Source of the DNA: Parapedobacter composti | GTDB lineage: Bacteria > Bacteroidota > Bacteroidia > Sphingobacteriales > Sphingobacteriaceae | DNA: 64,000 bases | Assembly (NCBI RefSeq): GCF_900112315.1 | Contig: NZ_FOLL01000011.1 | Location: 90,669-154,668 of the forward strand | Reading direction: 5' to 3' | Shown here: positions 63,905-64,000 of the stretch, piece by piece | Layout of the letters: every line of letters begins with the position of its first letter | Position numbering within the stretch: the stretch's first letter is position 1 | Notes under the pieces: generated by a model | Seen by the model: only the letters and a program-made list of their open reading frames with translations | Databases searched by the model: none | Told to the model about the DNA's origin: nothing | Position numbers and translations under genes: made by a program

Positions 63905-64000
63905 ATGAAAAAAATTATCATTACGGGAGGTGCGGGTTTCATCGGTTCACATGTGGTACGCCGTTTCGTGACCACTTATCCCGGATACGAAATCATCAAC
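63905..64000 (+). CDS. rfbB: dTDP-glucose 4,6-dehydratase-like protein, 5' end (partial)
   Basis: The first 32 codons read M-K-K-I-I-I-T-G-G-A-G-F-I-G-S-H and continue R-R-F-V-T-T-Y-P, the start of an extended SDR most like RfbB/RmlB. The gene runs off the window. Assignment to dTDP-glucose dehydratase rests on the N-terminus and on the neighbouring sugar-nucleotide genes. Confidence 0.65.
   Translation, partial: MKKIIITGGAGFIGSHVVRRFVTTYPGYEIIN

Noticed and set aside
1..64000. tRNA, rRNA, CRISPR arrays, insertion sequences or prophage
   Set aside because: Gaps between genes are short and none shows a cloverleaf, spaced repeats, transposase or integrase.

Overview
The window comes from a Bacteroidota chromosome, most likely a member of the Sphingobacteriaceae (Pedobacter/Parapedobacter-like); this is inferred from gene content and order. 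Supporting signs are a SusC/SusD pair with its own ECF sigma factor and FecR anti-sigma factor, -7 boxes of the form TAnnTTTG, a fused hemC-hemD gene, an L17 with a long acidic tail, weak Shine-Dalgarno sites, and an arginine pathway built on an N-acylornithine carbamoyltransferase. No rRNA, tRNA, CRISPR array, phage or insertion sequence was found.

Layout. 1-1.8 kb: end of the ribosomal protein operon (rpsD 3' end, rpoA, rplQ, terminator). 1.9-6.7 kb: first block of arginine genes (argD, argF', argB, proC, argE-like). 6.8-9.6 kb: an outer-membrane beta-barrel receptor and a YbjQ-family protein. 9.7-21.8 kb: one minus-strand locus reading ECF sigma factor, FecR, SusC, SusD, surface lipoprotein, S12-type serine hydrolase lipoprotein, Ala-Glu-type dipeptide epimerase, second S12-type serine hydrolase. 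I read it as a self-regulated uptake and processing system for peptidoglycan-derived peptides, the best candidate here for a poorly described system. 21.9-26 kb: DJ-1/PfpI protein, large-subunit catalase and an SDR, with two gene remnants in the gap at 22.6-23.0 kb. 26-32 kb: recA, nth, a small conserved gene, an S8 protease, an S9 oligopeptidase and a small membrane protein.

32.2-35.6 kb: second block of arginine genes (GNAT N-acylglutamate synthase candidate, argG, argC). It is preceded by a 450-base leader with a good Bacteroidota promoter, a palindrome, and a 44-codon leader ORF whose last 15 sense codons include five arginine codons just before a hairpin. This looks like an arginine attenuator. 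35.6-41.1 kb: minus-strand haem genes hemL, hemB, hemCD, hemA. 41.2-45.9 kb: miaB, a sigma-54 activator without a receiver domain, lptE-like, a TPR-like protein, secG. 46.2-48.2 kb: groES-groEL. 48.2-52.8 kb, minus strand: MazG-like, dtd, a PQQ-type sugar dehydrogenase, and a TonB receptor under a TPP riboswitch, hence a thiamine importer. 53-60.2 kb: mutY, ssb, pheS, a Rieske-like lipoprotein, a TetR regulator, rlmD, three less characterised proteins including an OmpA-family lipoprotein. 60.2-64 kb: a YjbQ-family protein, hemW, and sugar-nucleotide genes (UDP-glucuronate decarboxylase, galE, start of rfbB) running off the window.

The two arginine blocks hold the genes usually found together in Bacteroidota, but in permuted order and 26 kb apart; argH is absent from the window. 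The carbamoyltransferase carries Val at the position reported to decide between acetyl- and succinyl-ornithine, suggesting N-succinylated intermediates.
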